Of a DNA stretch of 36,742 nucleotides, positions 36,628 to 36,742 are shown one piece after another. The stretch lies in the NCBI GenBank assembly GCA_029978705.1, contig JAPOIY010000025.1:1-36742 (forward strand), read 5' to 3'. The stretch's first letter is position 1. Every line of letters begins with the position of its first letter. This DNA comes from Actinomycetota bacterium. GTDB lineage: Bacteria; Actinomycetota; Actinomycetes; S36-B12; GCA-2699445. The notes beneath the pieces are model-generated. The model did no database searches and had not been told where the DNA came from. It saw only the letters and a program-made list of their open reading frames with translations. The translations under genes were made by a program, and so were the position numbers.

Positions 36628-36742
36628 GTGCTCGGAGGAATCGAGTTCGGCGGGACGAAGACGGTCTGCGTTGTCGGCGAGCGGGGCGGCGTCACCGACG
36701 AGATCCGGTTCCCGACCGGCGACGACCCGGCCGCCAACCTGG
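36628..36742 (+). CDS. ROK-family sugar kinase (3' end missing)
   Basis: Only the first 38 residues are in the window. 'MLGGIEFGGTKTVCVVG' is the phosphate-1 ATP-binding motif of ROK kinases (glucokinase/fructokinase type: GGIExGGTK). Fructokinase-like members often read 'GGIEFGGTK', so fructokinase is slightly favoured. The GTG lies 2 bases after the pafA stop, so the gene probably continues the proteasome operon transcript. Confidence 0.85.
   Translation, partial: MLGGIEFGGTKTVCVVGERGGVTDEIRFPTGDDPAANL

Overview
The window is high-GC DNA from an actinobacterium. Three markers support this: a complete Pup-proteasome locus (mpa, dop, pup, prcB, prcA, pafA), the mycothiol ligase gene mshC beside the actinobacterial families DUF3090 and SCO1664, and many genes that appear to be leaderless, with a TAnnnT-type -10 box 5-7 nt before the start codon. 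I cannot name the genus.

Left part, about 1-7,890: accessory and mobile DNA. It opens with the 3' part of a secreted Thr-Pro-repeat surface protein. A stretch without a confident gene follows, whose second half is less GC-rich and holds palindromes. Next is a large, divergent serine recombinase whose 3' end has been split by an IS481-family insertion sequence (4155-5237). The IS has about 25-bp imperfect terminal inverted repeats and a perfect 6-bp target duplication (GCTAGA). Removing the IS and one duplication copy restores an in-frame 871-residue protein with a C-terminal Cys4 motif. Facing it is a tyrosine integrase with a cysteine-rich insertion. The integrase start overlaps the end of a gene with AbrB-like repeats, which itself begins a few bases past the 3' end of tRNA-Leu(GAG). 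The tRNA looks like the boundary between mobile DNA and core chromosome. The far attachment site was not found here.

Middle part, about 8,100-20,700: core genes. These are an M20 peptidase, a small membrane protein, an aldo/keto reductase, an LLM-family (F420-type) oxidoreductase translationally coupled to uppP, a lipoprotein, a CorA-type channel, a histidine phosphatase, DUF3090, an SCO1664-type kinase-like protein and mshC. A strong hairpin separates mshC from the convergent gnd, and gnd is divergent from pgi. The last two join the pentose-phosphate pathway to glycolysis.

Right part, about 20,700-36,742: metH, a HAD phosphatase, an SSI-like lipoprotein, a RecB-family nuclease, a site-2 protease coupled to trmI, and then the Pup-proteasome locus. 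Mpa ends in the proteasome-opening QYL tail. Pup ends in GGE, so it should not need deamidation by Dop. A sugar-porter MFS gene lies between mpa and dop. The window ends inside a ROK-family sugar kinase gene.

The most notable observations are the reconstructable split recombinase and its unusual architecture, the hairpin that can hide the transposase ribosome-binding site, the integrase operon that starts at the tRNA end, the cysteine-rich integrase, and the consistent leaderless-promoter pattern.
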